Of a DNA stretch of 64,000 bases, positions 34,174-43,162 are shown one piece after another. A program made the position numbers and the translations under genes. Below the pieces are notes generated by a model, which did no database searches, was not told where the DNA came from, and saw only the letters and a list, made by a program, of their open reading frames with translations. Each line of letters begins with the position of its first letter. Positions within the stretch are counted from its first letter, which is position 1. The stretch is from Fusicatenibacter saccharivorans (lineage in GTDB: Bacteria; Bacillota; Clostridia; Lachnospirales; Lachnospiraceae): assembly GCF_027667425.1 (NCBI RefSeq), contig NZ_JAQEGR010000010.1, positions 1 through 64,000 on the forward strand, given 5' to 3'.

Positions 34174-35550
34174 TTATTTACTCCTTTTTATCACATGCTG
34201 CACTTTATCTGCCATACGCACAACCTTACGCTGGCGCATCCGCTCCAGCTCTTCCTCCAGAAACTGCTTCTGTTTTCTCGTTTCCTGGAGTTCTTCTTCC
34301 CTGTGTGCAAGTGCCGCTTTTTCTGCTTCGATTTCTGCCTGCAGCTGGCCTTTCCGATAAATCTCCCCGTTCAGTTCATCCCTCAGATCTTTATTCTGAC
34401 GGATATATTGAATAAACTGGGACGTAACGCCATCGCCTTTGTAGTAAATCCGGTAATCAATCCGGATCTGTTCATAACCGGCATTCCGGAATTTCAGAAC
34501 CGGCGTTCCAAGGAAATAATAGTCGTCGATAATCTCAAGCTCGGCGTTGTGCGAAAAAGCGATACGTTCCGTCTTCCCATCGCTGCATACGCCCGCGAGA
34601 GAACGGATTTTAATGACAGCCCCCTCCTGCATCAGCTGAAGGGAAAGCTCTCCGTCCGCGTCTGCCTTTTCAAGCATCATCACCTTCTGCTCATCCAAGC
34701 CGAAGCAGTCCTCATAATAGAGTTCTCTCTCCTCCGGTGCTGTTTCGGTGAGCACAACCGGGTACATCATTTTTTCTTTTTCCCAGATAGAAAGCGGATA
34801 ATTGTGCCGGTGCAGTTTTCCATAGAACGTGGCGAGCGCATTTGGCTCACCCTTTCCGGCCGCGAATTCCTGGAAGCACTCTTCCATATGGTAGTATACC
34901 GGAATCTCTTCCATGGAAATACCGCCAATGGCGTACAGTTCTTCCTGCTCTTCCTTCGTCAGTGCACTCGCCGCCTCCTGTAAAAAGACGCTCCGCGCAT
35001 AGATAAATGCAATCGGTACGGCAAACGGGAATACCCACTCGTAGTCTGCCACCCAGACCTTTTCTCCATCCAGAAGAAGGTTGCCCGGAATCATGTCAAT
35101 ATTGGAAATCTCCGCTGCGGCAAGTCCTTCTTTCAATGCCGGATGGCCGAACACCTCACAGAACGCATCGGTTTCCACAAAGGATTTCTGCCCTTTTGCC
35201 GATGCAATGATCTGATACAGCAGTTCATAATCCTTTTTCAGCGATGCAAAATCTTTTTCTTTTCCATGACGGGAAATGCGCGTTTCCAGACTTTCCCCTT
35301 CTACAAAAGGAAATGCAAGCGCGCATTTTTCTTCATCCAGTTCGCATGGGCAGATCTGTACGCCCGCATAGGCGTACAGATGCTCCAGCTTTCTATAGTT
35401 TTCATACATATGCCGGATGTGGAGTTCTCCCTCTTTCTGCAGCGGAAGCTTCCACACACGCCGGATCCCATCCTCTTCTGTAATCCGGGTCATAATCTGA
35501 AATTCGTTCCGACGTTCTCTCGAAAATTTCGTATACAGAACTTTCCTCAT
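34174..35550 (-). CDS. Kinase-like protein with C-terminal coiled coil (WbdD-like chain terminator, kinase half)
   Basis: The 458-residue protein has a divergent aminoglycoside-phosphotransferase/choline-kinase-like fold: a catalytic-loop candidate SNIDMIPGNLLLDG (Asp and Asn in the D-x4-N pattern) and a metal-site candidate VADYEW. Residues about 370-440 are a Glu/Lys/Gln-rich coiled coil, and the C-terminus (KVVRMADKVQHVIKRSK) is a basic amphipathic helix. In E. coli O9a, WbdD joins a methyltransferase, a kinase, a coiled-coil ruler and such a membrane helix in one chain to cap the polymer and set its length. Here the methyltransferase is the preceding gene, four bases upstream. AAGGAG lies seven bases before the ATG. 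The function is inferred. Confidence 0.65.
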   Translation of the reverse strand: MRKVLYTKFSRERRNEFQIMTRITEEDGIRRVWKLPLQKEGELHIRHMYENYRKLEHLYAYAGVQICPCELDEEKCALAFPFVEGESLETRISRHGKEKDFASLKKDYELLYQIIASAKGQKSFVETDAFCEVFGHPALKEGLAAAEISNIDMIPGNLLLDGEKVWVADYEWVFPFAVPIAFIYARSVFLQEAASALTKEEQEELYAIGGISMEEIPVYYHMEECFQEFAAGKGEPNALATFYGKLHRHNYPLSIWEKEKMMYPVVLTETAPEERELYYEDCFGLDEQKVMMLEKADADGELSLQLMQEGAVIKIRSLAGVCSDGKTERIAFSHNAELEIIDDYYFLGTPVLKFRNAGYEQIRIDYRIYYKGDGVTSQFIQYIRQNKDLRDELNGEIYRKGQLQAEIEAEKAALAHREEELQETRKQKQFLEEELERMRQRKVVRMADKVQHVIKRSK

Positions 35551-35554
35551 ACGT

Positions 35555-36478
35555 TTACTCCTTTTTCTCCACTTCAATCAGAAAGGAATTGGAAAAAACC
35601 GGAAACAGACCGGACTTCAGGATTCCGTCAAATGCTTTGCCTTCGTCAAAAAGTGTGATCCTGTCAGCATCAAAATTCCGCTGATTTTTTCTCAATTCAC
35701 CCGGCTTCGGCAGATATTCATCCGAATAAATGACCGCCGGAAATTTGTAATCCGGATAGGGATAATAAAACTTAAACTTCGAAAAACCGTTTTCCTGCAG
35801 CATCTGCTCCAGCTCCGGTTTGCTGAATGTCTCGACAAAATCGATCCCCGGATATCCTTCAATTCCGGCAAATTCCCGGCCCACATGGTCTTCCCTGCAG
35901 CCGGCAAAATACTTCAGTCCCAGACGGTTCTCAATCGCAATCAGGATTTTTCCGCCCGGTTTTAAGAGACGATTGATCTTTTCCAGATATTCCGGATACG
36001 GATTATCCTTTCCAATATAGCTTTTTGCATACTCCAGAACACCGATCAGTGTCACGTAATCGAAGCGTTCTTCCATTTTTTCTGCAACAACATTAAAGTT
36101 TCCAACCATAATCTCCAGGTTGGACGCATCCTGATTTTTGTAGGCATTGATCGTACTGCGCCGCTTCGACAGATCGTTTGCCACTACCCGCTTTGCATTT
36201 CTGCAGAGCACGCCGGAAATGGCTCCGCAGCCGGCTCCGACTTCAAATACGGAAGCATCGTCTTTCCACTCATACCAGTCCAGAATATTTTCCCGTTCCG
36301 GAGAGAGATGATAAAAAATCGGCCAGCTTTTTTCTGTGAGGATTACCTTCTGGTAATCCTCTTTCGGCGTCGTCTTGACGATCTCCAGCAGCCGGTCCTC
36401 AATGCTGCCGTCGCTGTAAGCATCTTCGCCGTCATAATAATCCAGGTTCAAAAGAACATTTCCTATTGTTTCTTTCAT
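35555..36478 (-). CDS. Class I SAM-dependent methyltransferase (WbdD-like chain terminator, methyltransferase half)
   Basis: The 307-residue protein has a Rossmann methyltransferase core: motif I VFEVGAGCGAISGVLC near residue 87, motif II ending in VVANDLSKRR, YVTLIGVLEYAKSYIG and the post-motif LLKPGGKILIAIENRLGLKYFAG. The N-terminus (KETIGNVLLNLDYYDGEDAYSDG) and a C-terminal beta-rich part are extra. It lies directly before the kinase/coiled-coil gene and just after the exporter ATPase, so methylation of the chain end or of its phosphate is the likely role. The ATG at 36476-36478 follows GGGGG; a longer frame to 36505 would overlap the ATPase gene's end. Sugar O-methylation within the repeat is the alternative. 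Confidence 0.8.
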   Translation of the reverse strand: MKETIGNVLLNLDYYDGEDAYSDGSIEDRLLEIVKTTPKEDYQKVILTEKSWPIFYHLSPERENILDWYEWKDDASVFEVGAGCGAISGVLCRNAKRVVANDLSKRRSTINAYKNQDASNLEIMVGNFNVVAEKMEERFDYVTLIGVLEYAKSYIGKDNPYPEYLEKINRLLKPGGKILIAIENRLGLKYFAGCREDHVGREFAGIEGYPGIDFVETFSKPELEQMLQENGFSKFKFYYPYPDYKFPAVIYSDEYLPKPGELRKNQRNFDADRITLFDEGKAFDGILKSGLFPVFSNSFLIEVEKKE

Positions 36479-36506
36479 ATAACCCCCGTCGTTTATCCTC
36501 CGCATC

Positions 36507-37838
36507 CTACTCGTAGGTCACGGTAGAGTTCATATCAAAAAATCCTACGGTGTCTTTCATGGAGAAGACTTCCAGGAAGCAAGCATCGTACAGTCTGTGG
36601 TGGATCACCAGCTCTTCCAGATGGTAGCTGGTACATCCAAACGACATCAGATACTGTCCGCTCTGCAGCGGCATGATCTGGTCAAAGCATACCGTGACGG
36701 TCTTTCCTGCTTCCACCACGTCTTTTGTGTAATCCTCCAGCGCCGTATTCGTTCCGGTAATCTCCGTTCCCTTCCGGTCTTTGATCGAAAAGGCAAAAAT
36801 CGGATGCTCCATCGTTTCATGGAACTTGATTTTCATCTTGATGCGGAATCTCTGGTTTTTATCCACAGAAGATGTAATCATACCTTTGTGGTCGATAATC
36901 GCAAAGTCCACGATCTCCGCAGCCTTGTCTCCATATTCTACCAGCTGCGCATTCGCAATCAGGCGTTCTCTCCAGAGGCCTTTTTTCGGCTTTTCTGCCG
37001 ATACGGCACCGGATGCATCTGCTTCGGTTCTCTCTTCGGTCTGTTCTGCACTCTCTTCGGTCTCTTCCTCTTCTTTTGTCTCGTCATCGTACTGGTTGGC
37101 AAGAATCTTCTTGTAGACATCGACTGCCTCCGACGATTTTCCAACCATCACCTGTTTTCCTTTGTTAATCAGAAGACATCTCTCACAGTACTTGATGACG
37201 CTGCCCATATCGTGGGAAACGAAAAGGATCGTTTTTCCTGCTTCTTTCAGATCGTTAAATTTCCGGTAACACTTGGACTGGAAGAAAATGTCTCCGACGC
37301 TTAAGGCCTCATCGACAATCAGAATATCCGGATCCACATTGATCGCAACCGCGAAGGCAAGGCGGGCAAACATACCGCTGGAATACGTCTTAACCGGCTG
37401 ATTGATAAAGTCACCGATCTCTGCAAACGCAATGATATCGTCGAGCTTTGCCTTCATCTCCTCCTCGGTATAGCCAAGCATCGTTCCGTTCAGGAAAATG
37501 TTCTCAATACCGGTATACTCCATGTTAAAGCCTGCACCCAGTTCCAGAATGGCACTGACTCTTCCCTTTAACTCCACGTTTCCGCTCGTCGGGTTTAAGA
37601 CACCTGTGACGATTTTCAGCAGTGTGGATTTTCCGGAACCGTTCGTTCCAATGATACCGACACACTCGCCCTTATGCACCTCAAGTGAGATATCCTCCAG
37701 CGCAAAATGATCGGTGTGATAGTTTTTATGTGTCAGTGAAAGCGATTCTTTCAGACGGTCCATCGGCTTTTCAAACAGCTTGTAGACCTTGCTGACATGG
37801 TTAATTGAAATTACTGTTTCTGTATTTTCTGTGCTCAT
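36507..37838 (-). CDS. wzt: Polysaccharide ABC exporter ATPase with C-terminal Wzt-type cargo domain
   Basis: The 443-residue protein has an ABC ATPase domain (1-245) with Walker A GTNGSGKST, signature YSSGM, Walker B DILIVDEALSVGD and the switch His in LFVSHDMGSV. A Glu/Thr-rich hinge (about 245-285) leads to a beta-rich C-terminal domain (about 300-443). That domain matches the layout of the Wzt carbohydrate-binding domain (IMPLQSGQYLMSFGC, DACFLEVFSMKDTVGFFD). In E. coli O8/O9a this domain recognises the methylated or phosphomethylated non-reducing end before export. TagH lacks this domain, which argues against a plain teichoic-acid exporter. The next two downstream genes encode the presumed capping enzymes. 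Confidence 0.92.
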   Translation of the reverse strand: MSTENTETVISINHVSKVYKLFEKPMDRLKESLSLTHKNYHTDHFALEDISLEVHKGECVGIIGTNGSGKSTLLKIVTGVLNPTSGNVELKGRVSAILELGAGFNMEYTGIENIFLNGTMLGYTEEEMKAKLDDIIAFAEIGDFINQPVKTYSSGMFARLAFAVAINVDPDILIVDEALSVGDIFFQSKCYRKFNDLKEAGKTILFVSHDMGSVIKYCERCLLINKGKQVMVGKSSEAVDVYKKILANQYDDETKEEEETEESAEQTEERTEADASGAVSAEKPKKGLWRERLIANAQLVEYGDKAAEIVDFAIIDHKGMITSSVDKNQRFRIKMKIKFHETMEHPIFAFSIKDRKGTEITGTNTALEDYTKDVVEAGKTVTVCFDQIMPLQSGQYLMSFGCTSYHLEELVIHHRLYDACFLEVFSMKDTVGFFDMNSTVTYE

Positions 37839-37847
37839 TCCATCCTC

Positions 37848-38648
37848 CTATAATACATCTGAGAAATGAACCCGGAGGCGCTTGAACACTTTGGAACTGA
37901 TTAGTCCTGCCATAAGCACAAAAGCCCAGAAGTAAAGGGTGTGCCATGGATGCTCGAAGAACCAGAGTCCATTCATAAAGCTGTCACGATATCCCTGGAC
38001 AATATAGTACAGAGGATTCAGCTTCAGAAGGCTGTTCAGCCAGTTCGGAATATTCGGAATTGTTGTGGTATCCCACAGAATCGGGGTTGCCCACATGCCG
38101 ACATTCAGAATTACATTGATAATCTGGCCGAAATCGCGGAAAAACGGTGTGATGGAACAGGTCAGATAGGAAAGTACAACGACGAGACAGATCACCGCAA
38201 AGGTATAGTACCCGATCTGGATAATCTGAACCGGCGGAAGTTTTCCCATCAGTGCAAAAATCAAAATAGCAAACACAATAAAGAACAGATGTACAAACAG
38301 GGAAGAAATCACCTTTACAATCGGAAGTACACTGATTTTAAATACGACCTTCTTTACCAGATAACTGTATTCCAGCAGACAATTTGACGCACTTGGCAGC
38401 GCATCAGAAAAGAAGAACCACGGAATAATACCGGAAACCAGCCAGCAGATATACGGATATCCAGTGGCAGCTGGCTGCACGCGCAGTCCGAGCTGGAATA
38501 CGACAAAGTAAACAGCAACCGTCACCATCGGCTGGATAAATGCCCATATAATGCCAAAATACGCTCCGGCGAATTTATTGCGGAAATCATTTTTTGACAG
38601 TTTCCAGATCAGTTTCCGGTTCTGATAAAGTTCTTTGAATACGTTCAT
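37848..38648 (-). CDS. wzm: Polysaccharide ABC exporter permease (Wzm/TagG type)
   Basis: The 266-residue protein has six membrane segments and the ABC-2 polysaccharide-exporter pattern: FKELYQNRKLIWKLSKNDFRNKFAGAYFG at the N-terminus (interface helix), AFIQPMVTVAVYF, SGIIPWFFFSDAL and LNPLYYIVQGYRDS. It forms the channel that moves an undecaprenyl-linked polymer to the outer face of the membrane. It is ten bases upstream of the ATPase gene, and the two are clearly partners. Confidence 0.93.
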   Translation of the reverse strand: MNVFKELYQNRKLIWKLSKNDFRNKFAGAYFGIIWAFIQPMVTVAVYFVVFQLGLRVQPAATGYPYICWLVSGIIPWFFFSDALPSASNCLLEYSYLVKKVVFKISVLPIVKVISSLFVHLFFIVFAILIFALMGKLPPVQIIQIGYYTFAVICLVVVLSYLTCSITPFFRDFGQIINVILNVGMWATPILWDTTTIPNIPNWLNSLLKLNPLYYIVQGYRDSFMNGLWFFEHPWHTLYFWAFVLMAGLISSKVFKRLRVHFSDVL

Positions 38649-38664
38649 AAATGTTTTTTACTCC

Positions 38665-39225
38665 TTATTTCTTTAAATCCTTAATTCCGCCCCATTTATG
38701 ATCTTTTTCCGAAATAATCAGATCTTCTTTTGTCATTCCTTCCGGCATCGGCCACTCCACGCCGATCTCCGGATCGTCAAAGTACAGACCGCCCTCATCG
38801 TTTGGATGATAGAAATCGGTACATTTATAAGCAAACTCTGCATAATCAGAGAGTACGATAAATCCATGTGCAAAGTTCTTCGGAATAAAGAACTGTTTCT
38901 TATTTTCTGCCGAAAGCAGGACGCCGAACCATTTTCCGTAGGTTTTGGATCCCTCGCGAAGGTCAACCGCAACATCGAATACTTCTCCGTTTACCACGCG
39001 TACCAGTTTGTCCTGCGGGTAATTGATCTGGAAGTGAAGTCCGCGCAGGACACCTTTTTTGGATGCAGACTGGTTATCCTGTACGAACTGGACATCAATG
39101 CCGGCTTCTTTAAAATCATTGTAATTGTATGTCTCCATAAAATATCCGCGCTCATCGCCGAATACGGTCGGGGTAATTACTTTTAATCCTTCAATTTCAC
39201 AAGATTCTACTTTAATTTTTCCCAT
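38665..39225 (-). CDS. rfbC: dTDP-4-dehydrorhamnose 3,5-epimerase
   Basis: The 186-residue cupin enzyme epimerises C3 and C5 in the third step of dTDP-L-rhamnose synthesis. Motifs: VFGDERGYFMETYN, KGVLRGLHFQ (catalytic His), GEVFDVAVDLREGSKTYG and FIPKNFAHGF. The ATG at 39223-39225 has AAGGA upstream and fits the family start; an earlier in-frame ATG would lie in the promoter region. It is the first gene of the operon that runs to 28291. The other rhamnose genes (rfbA, rfbB, rfbD) are not in the window and must be elsewhere if dTDP-rhamnose is made. Confidence 0.96.
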   Translation of the reverse strand: MGKIKVESCEIEGLKVITPTVFGDERGYFMETYNYNDFKEAGIDVQFVQDNQSASKKGVLRGLHFQINYPQDKLVRVVNGEVFDVAVDLREGSKTYGKWFGVLLSAENKKQFFIPKNFAHGFIVLSDYAEFAYKCTDFYHPNDEGGLYFDDPEIGVEWPMPEGMTKEDLIISEKDHKWGGIKDLKK

Positions 39226-39301
39226 TTTTCTTTCCTTTCTCTTCTCCACAAAAATGTGAACAGATCTTTTTTTGACCTCTTTTGTGTCTACAATCTTTGC
39301 T

Positions 39302-39330
39302 ATTATACCATTCTTTTCTGAGAAACTCAA
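39302..39330 (-). promoter_or_regulatory. Promoter of the rfbC-wzm-wzt-glycosyltransferase operon
   Basis: On the minus strand TTGAGT (39325-39330) and TATAAT (39302-39307) are 17 bases apart. Nine genes follow without an obvious terminator down to 28291. The remaining divergent intergenic stretch (39331-39530) shows only an extended -10 for the plus strand (TGTTATAAT ending at 39442). Confidence 0.7.
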
Positions 39331-39530
39331 GAACCCATTTTCACGCCCGCCCCGCCGCTTTTTATGTAAATTCCCGGATTTTCATTTTCCACTCGTATTT
39401 TTTAAGAAAATACTATTTTTTTCGTAAAGTTTCTGTTATAATATCGTAAGTTCCCAGTTATATTTTATACCTAACGCTACCTGTTTGTTACCTATTATAA
39501 AACACTAAAGAAAACTGGAGGTTATTTACT

Positions 39531-41480
39531 GTGTCTCGCAAAAAAGTACAGCATGTTGGAAAGATACTTTTTTCCATTCTTTCCGTTCTGTTAGGATTCC
39601 TTGGGATCCTTCTTTTTACGTCTTCCCGCTGGATGCTCGCGACCTGGGCGCATCTTGATATGGAAGAACTTGTTTATCACTTAAAGGCACCCCTTGAGGG
39701 TACCAGCAAGGATGTGCTCTGGAGTTACGTCTGGTCCTGCGGCATGATCTCTTTTGCCGTTCTTGCTATTCTGATCGCGCTTTTTATTATCCTGCGCCAT
39801 CGGAAGAAAGTGGAAATCATTCTCGGTTGCATCTGCATTGCCCTGGGAATCGCTCTTTCTTCCTATTCTCTTTATAATGTCTGGACGACGCTGGATATCG
39901 ATACTTACCTGCACATTCAGAACAGCTACAGCACTTTGATCGAAGATAATTACGTCAATCCGTCCCAGACAACGATTACATTCCCGGAAAAGAAACGGAA
40001 TCTGATCTATATTTATCTGGAATCAATGGAAAGCACCTATTCTGATAAAAAAGACGGCGGTGCTTACGACCACAATTTTATTCCCACCCTGACTAATCTT
40101 GCCCTGGACAATATCAATTTTTCCAACTCCGACAAGCTGGGCGGCGCTTATCCGACAACCGGAACCACCTGGACCATGGGCGGTCTCTTTGCACAGACTT
40201 CCGGTCTTCCGCTGAAGCTTTCGATTCAAGGCAATGAGATGGCTTATCAGGACAGCTTTTTTCCGCAGCTTTCAACACTTGGCGACGTTCTCAATGAAGC
40301 CGGCTACAAACAGTACTTTATGATGGGTTCCGATGCCGCATTCGGCGGACGGAAGAATTACTTCACTTCGCACGGTGATTATGAAATTGACGATTACTAC
40401 TGGGCGATCAGCGAGGGACTGATCCCGGAAGGCTACTACCAGTGGTGGGGCTATGAAGATGCCAAACTGTTTGAGTATGCAAAAGATAAACTGACGGAGA
40501 TTTCCAAGAATGACGAACCGTTCAACTTCAGTATGCTGACTGTTGCCACCCACTTCGAGGACGGCTACAAATGTGACGAGTGTGATGAAAAGCAGTACGG
40601 AGATGACCACTACGGTATGGTGATTGACTGCTCCAGTTCCCGTGTCAGTGAGTTTATAGACTGGATCAAGGAACAGCCTTTTTATGAAAACACGACTATA
40701 ATTCTTTCCGGTGATCATCTGACCATGGACTCTGATTTTTGTGAAAACATCGATGAAGATTATCAACGTTCTACTTATAACGCTATTTTAAATTCACCCA
40801 TTCTTCCGGTTCATGAAAAAAATCGGATTTTCACCACGATGGATATGTTCCCAACTACTCTCGCAAGCCTTGGAGCTGTCATTGACGGTGACCGTCTTGG
40901 ACTTGGTACGAATCTTTTTTCAGACAAGCCTACACTTGCCGAAGAACTTGGCTTCGATGAACTGAATCGCCAGCTCTCTATGGGCTCCCGATTCTTCGAT
41001 GAACTTGATGCTGATCTTACCCCCGTCTGGGTCGGCGATGGCGAATATCAGAAATTTTATATTAAGGAAGAAGATCGATTTGCCAATAACGAATGGGTAA
41101 CTTACAATCCACATCAGCTCTGGGCTGACGGTAAGCAGTCTTATTTTATTGATAAGGACGGCCACGCGGTTTCCGGCTGGCAAAAGCTTGAGGATGGGAA
41201 ATGGTATCATTTTTCCGAGTCGGATTACCATCTCATCGAGGGTCCTTGCGATACAAATCCTGAATTGGAAGAGGAAACACCCGACTCCACTTCGGTAAGT
41301 GACATTTCCTCCGCTTCTTCTTTTACAGAAAACGATTTGGATTCCACAGTCGAAAGTTCTTCTTCTGGAATAGATGAGGACGATTTCTCTGAAAATGAGG
41401 ATAATTCCAAAACCATCAGACATCTAGGCTCTTCTGCGGAAGATGATCCTCACAACCTGTCTCCTATCGATTATCAATAA
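39531..41480 (+). CDS. LTA-synthase-like membrane sulfatase-fold enzyme with a cell-wall-binding repeat
   Basis: The 649-residue protein starts at GTG (39531) with GGAGG upstream. Three or four N-terminal membrane segments (to about 125) are followed by an extracellular alkaline-phosphatase/sulfatase-superfamily domain: LIYIYLESMESTYSD, GGAYPTTGTTWTMGGLFAQTSGLP (candidate catalytic Thr), SMLTVATHFEDG and ILSGDHLTMDS (metal-binding Asp/His). Such enzymes polymerise or attach phosphoglycerol from phosphatidylglycerol. At about 521-570 one choline-binding-type repeat is fused (GHAVSGWQKLEDGKWYHF), followed by a Ser/Glu-rich tail. It is read divergently from the rfbC operon. Substrate (lipoteichoic acid or glycan decoration) is not decided by sequence. 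Confidence 0.85.
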   Translation: MSRKKVQHVGKILFSILSVLLGFLGILLFTSSRWMLATWAHLDMEELVYHLKAPLEGTSKDVLWSYVWSCGMISFAVLAILIALFIILRHRKKVEIILGCICIALGIALSSYSLYNVWTTLDIDTYLHIQNSYSTLIEDNYVNPSQTTITFPEKKRNLIYIYLESMESTYSDKKDGGAYDHNFIPTLTNLALDNINFSNSDKLGGAYPTTGTTWTMGGLFAQTSGLPLKLSIQGNEMAYQDSFFPQLSTLGDVLNEAGYKQYFMMGSDAAFGGRKNYFTSHGDYEIDDYYWAISEGLIPEGYYQWWGYEDAKLFEYAKDKLTEISKNDEPFNFSMLTVATHFEDGYKCDECDEKQYGDDHYGMVIDCSSSRVSEFIDWIKEQPFYENTTIILSGDHLTMDSDFCENIDEDYQRSTYNAILNSPILPVHEKNRIFTTMDMFPTTLASLGAVIDGDRLGLGTNLFSDKPTLAEELGFDELNRQLSMGSRFFDELDADLTPVWVGDGEYQKFYIKEEDRFANNEWVTYNPHQLWADGKQSYFIDKDGHAVSGWQKLEDGKWYHFSESDYHLIEGPCDTNPELEEETPDSTSVSDISSASSFTENDLDSTVESSSSGIDEDDFSENEDNSKTIRHLGSSAEDDPHNLSPIDYQ

Positions 41481-41516
41481 AAATTTGATAACGATTCAGA
41501 TCTATGCAATATAAAA

Positions 41517-41565
41517 TAAAATCCCGCAGAAAAAGTTTTCATTTCTTTTTCTGCGGGATTTTTAT
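41517..41565. terminator. Bidirectional terminator between convergent genes
   Basis: A perfect 15-bp stem (41521-41535 with 41545-41559) has A/T runs on both sides. It serves the LTA-synthase-like gene and the acyltransferase gene. Confidence 0.85.
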
Positions 41566-41597
41566 TTTGCAAAATATTTAAAGCAGTATACGCTTAA

Positions 41598-42728
41598 CTA
41601 TTGTCTTACGTACAAAAATATGTTTTTTCCCATTTTTTTCACCTGTGTAAGGATCCACTGGATCAGTAAGGCAACAAAAATCGCTGCTAATAAATACAGA
41701 ATTTTTGTCTGTTCTACGTCCTTCGGCATATAATACCACCAAATATCACTTTTACATCTTGACCAGTCAAACTTCAAAAACAGCTTTGTGCCATTCGCAA
41801 TTGTTCCGAAAGCAACTTTTACAAGTAAAAAACCCAAAAACTGATTTTCCATAATCGAAAATGTGTTGTCTGCAAGAAGATTAATCCACTTTTTTCTTCC
41901 AAATACTGGTTCCATTATCGTTGCAATCCGCATCCAAAGTGCAATTCCCAAAAAACCAATAATAATTGGCATGACCGGTCCTTGATTAAAGTCATTGCAC
42001 CACGCTGGCGTATAAGCCAACCTAGTTTTATAATGAAGAAAAATCATAAGTTTTGCAGCAAACACAATCGCAAAATACACTACAGATGGAATCCTGTCCA
42101 CATATTTCTCCAGTATCTTTTTATAAAAAATACCCATTGCATAAAACGGAGCAAAATACAGAATTCTGACCACTGTCAGCCACCAGCTGGTGCGATATTC
42201 CATAATCGCCAAAAAATTGCCGCCCATTCCAATAAGTACTGCCCCTGCAAAAAATATCCATTCCGGTATCTGCCATCCTTTTCGCTTAAAAAATGCCCGA
42301 ATCATACAATTTAATATTTCTACCATAAACAAGGGCACAATATACCAGCCGGCCATATTAAGGACAAACTGATGCCCATCGTTTAAAGGTGAAATCAGAA
42401 TATTGTGCAAATTAAATTTTCCACCGATTTGAAAGCCCCACCGATGTAATAACCTGACAAGCAGCCCATACGCAATCGTATACCCATACATTGGAAGTAT
42501 CAGGGTACGAAGCTTTTTACAGACATATCTCCCCGGTCGTTTCAGTGCTGCATCTTTAAAAAAATATCCTGAACAAAAAGTAAACAGCGCCAGATGGATT
42601 CCCTCATACGGAAACCATTGCGCAAAGTCCAAAGAAATTCCACCACCATCACAATGTCCCGCAACAACCATCAGAATCGCCACAGCATATAATATCTTAA
42701 AACGATAATCTATTTTTTTCTTATTCAT
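41598..42728 (-). CDS. Membrane acyltransferase, family 3 (O-acetyltransferase-like)
   Basis: The 376-residue protein has about ten membrane segments and the acyltransferase-3 N-terminal pattern: a basic start, then ILYAVAILMVVAGHCDGGG with the catalytic His, followed by HLALFTFCSGYFFKDAALKRPGRYVCKKLRTLILP. Such proteins O-acetylate surface sugars. The ATG at 42726-42728 fits the family start but has no clear ribosome site; an in-frame TTG at 42779 is the alternative. It lies 95 bases downstream of the flippase-like pair on the same strand, so coexpression is likely. It probably modifies the glycan built by this region. Confidence 0.85.
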   Translation of the reverse strand: MNKKKIDYRFKILYAVAILMVVAGHCDGGGISLDFAQWFPYEGIHLALFTFCSGYFFKDAALKRPGRYVCKKLRTLILPMYGYTIAYGLLVRLLHRWGFQIGGKFNLHNILISPLNDGHQFVLNMAGWYIVPLFMVEILNCMIRAFFKRKGWQIPEWIFFAGAVLIGMGGNFLAIMEYRTSWWLTVVRILYFAPFYAMGIFYKKILEKYVDRIPSVVYFAIVFAAKLMIFLHYKTRLAYTPAWCNDFNQGPVMPIIIGFLGIALWMRIATIMEPVFGRKKWINLLADNTFSIMENQFLGFLLVKVAFGTIANGTKLFLKFDWSRCKSDIWWYYMPKDVEQTKILYLLAAIFVALLIQWILTQVKKMGKNIFLYVRQ

Positions 42729-42823
42729 AATCAAAAGCCGTTCGTTTGTTGTACGCAGACCCCCTATTTCAAAGGACAAGGACTGCTTAGCTGATATCGC
42801 TTTCTTTCCATCATCGGAACATT

Positions 42824-43162
42824 TTACGGCAATGTATACACCAGTACTCCCAGGATAATAATCAGATTCCCAATCAGCTTTCCTTTTGATACCTTTTCTT
42901 TCAAAACGCCAAAGGAAAGCAGCAGGACAAAGACGTACGTAAAGGTATCCAACACCGGACCGTATTTCAAATCTACCTGTGTGTAGGCATACGTATTTAA
43001 AAGAAGTACACTGCCAAAAATCAGATACGCCACAATCACGCGCCAGTTCAGATACTCGCGAAGTGCAGATGCATGCTCCTCGTTGGCGCTTTGTTTCAGC
43101 AGAATCTGTGATACTGCTGAAAACATTGTACAGATCAGCATTAAAATCATATATTTATTCAT
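42824..43162 (-). CDS. Small four-helix DMT-type membrane protein, flippase-like subunit B
   Basis: The 112-residue protein has four membrane helices and drug/metabolite transporter sequence features (SAVSQILLKQSANEEHA, LNTYAYTQVDLKYGPVLDTFTYVFV). It pairs with the similar small protein encoded just upstream; their genes overlap by eight bases. The size and pairing recall ArnE/ArnF, the heterodimeric flippase for undecaprenyl-phosphate aminoarabinose. Here it may flip an undecaprenyl-phosphate sugar for the GT-C enzymes. The ATG at 43160-43162 is used, since the longer frame runs into the upstream gene. Confidence 0.75.
   Translation of the reverse strand: MNKYMILMLICTMFSAVSQILLKQSANEEHASALREYLNWRVIVAYLIFGSVLLLNTYAYTQVDLKYGPVLDTFTYVFVLLLSFGVLKEKVSKGKLIGNLIIILGVLVYTLP

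Noticed and set aside
36507..38648. TagGH teichoic acid exporter
   Set aside because: The ATPase has a Wzt-type C-terminal domain and lies beside capping enzymes, which fits an O-antigen-like exporter better than TagH.
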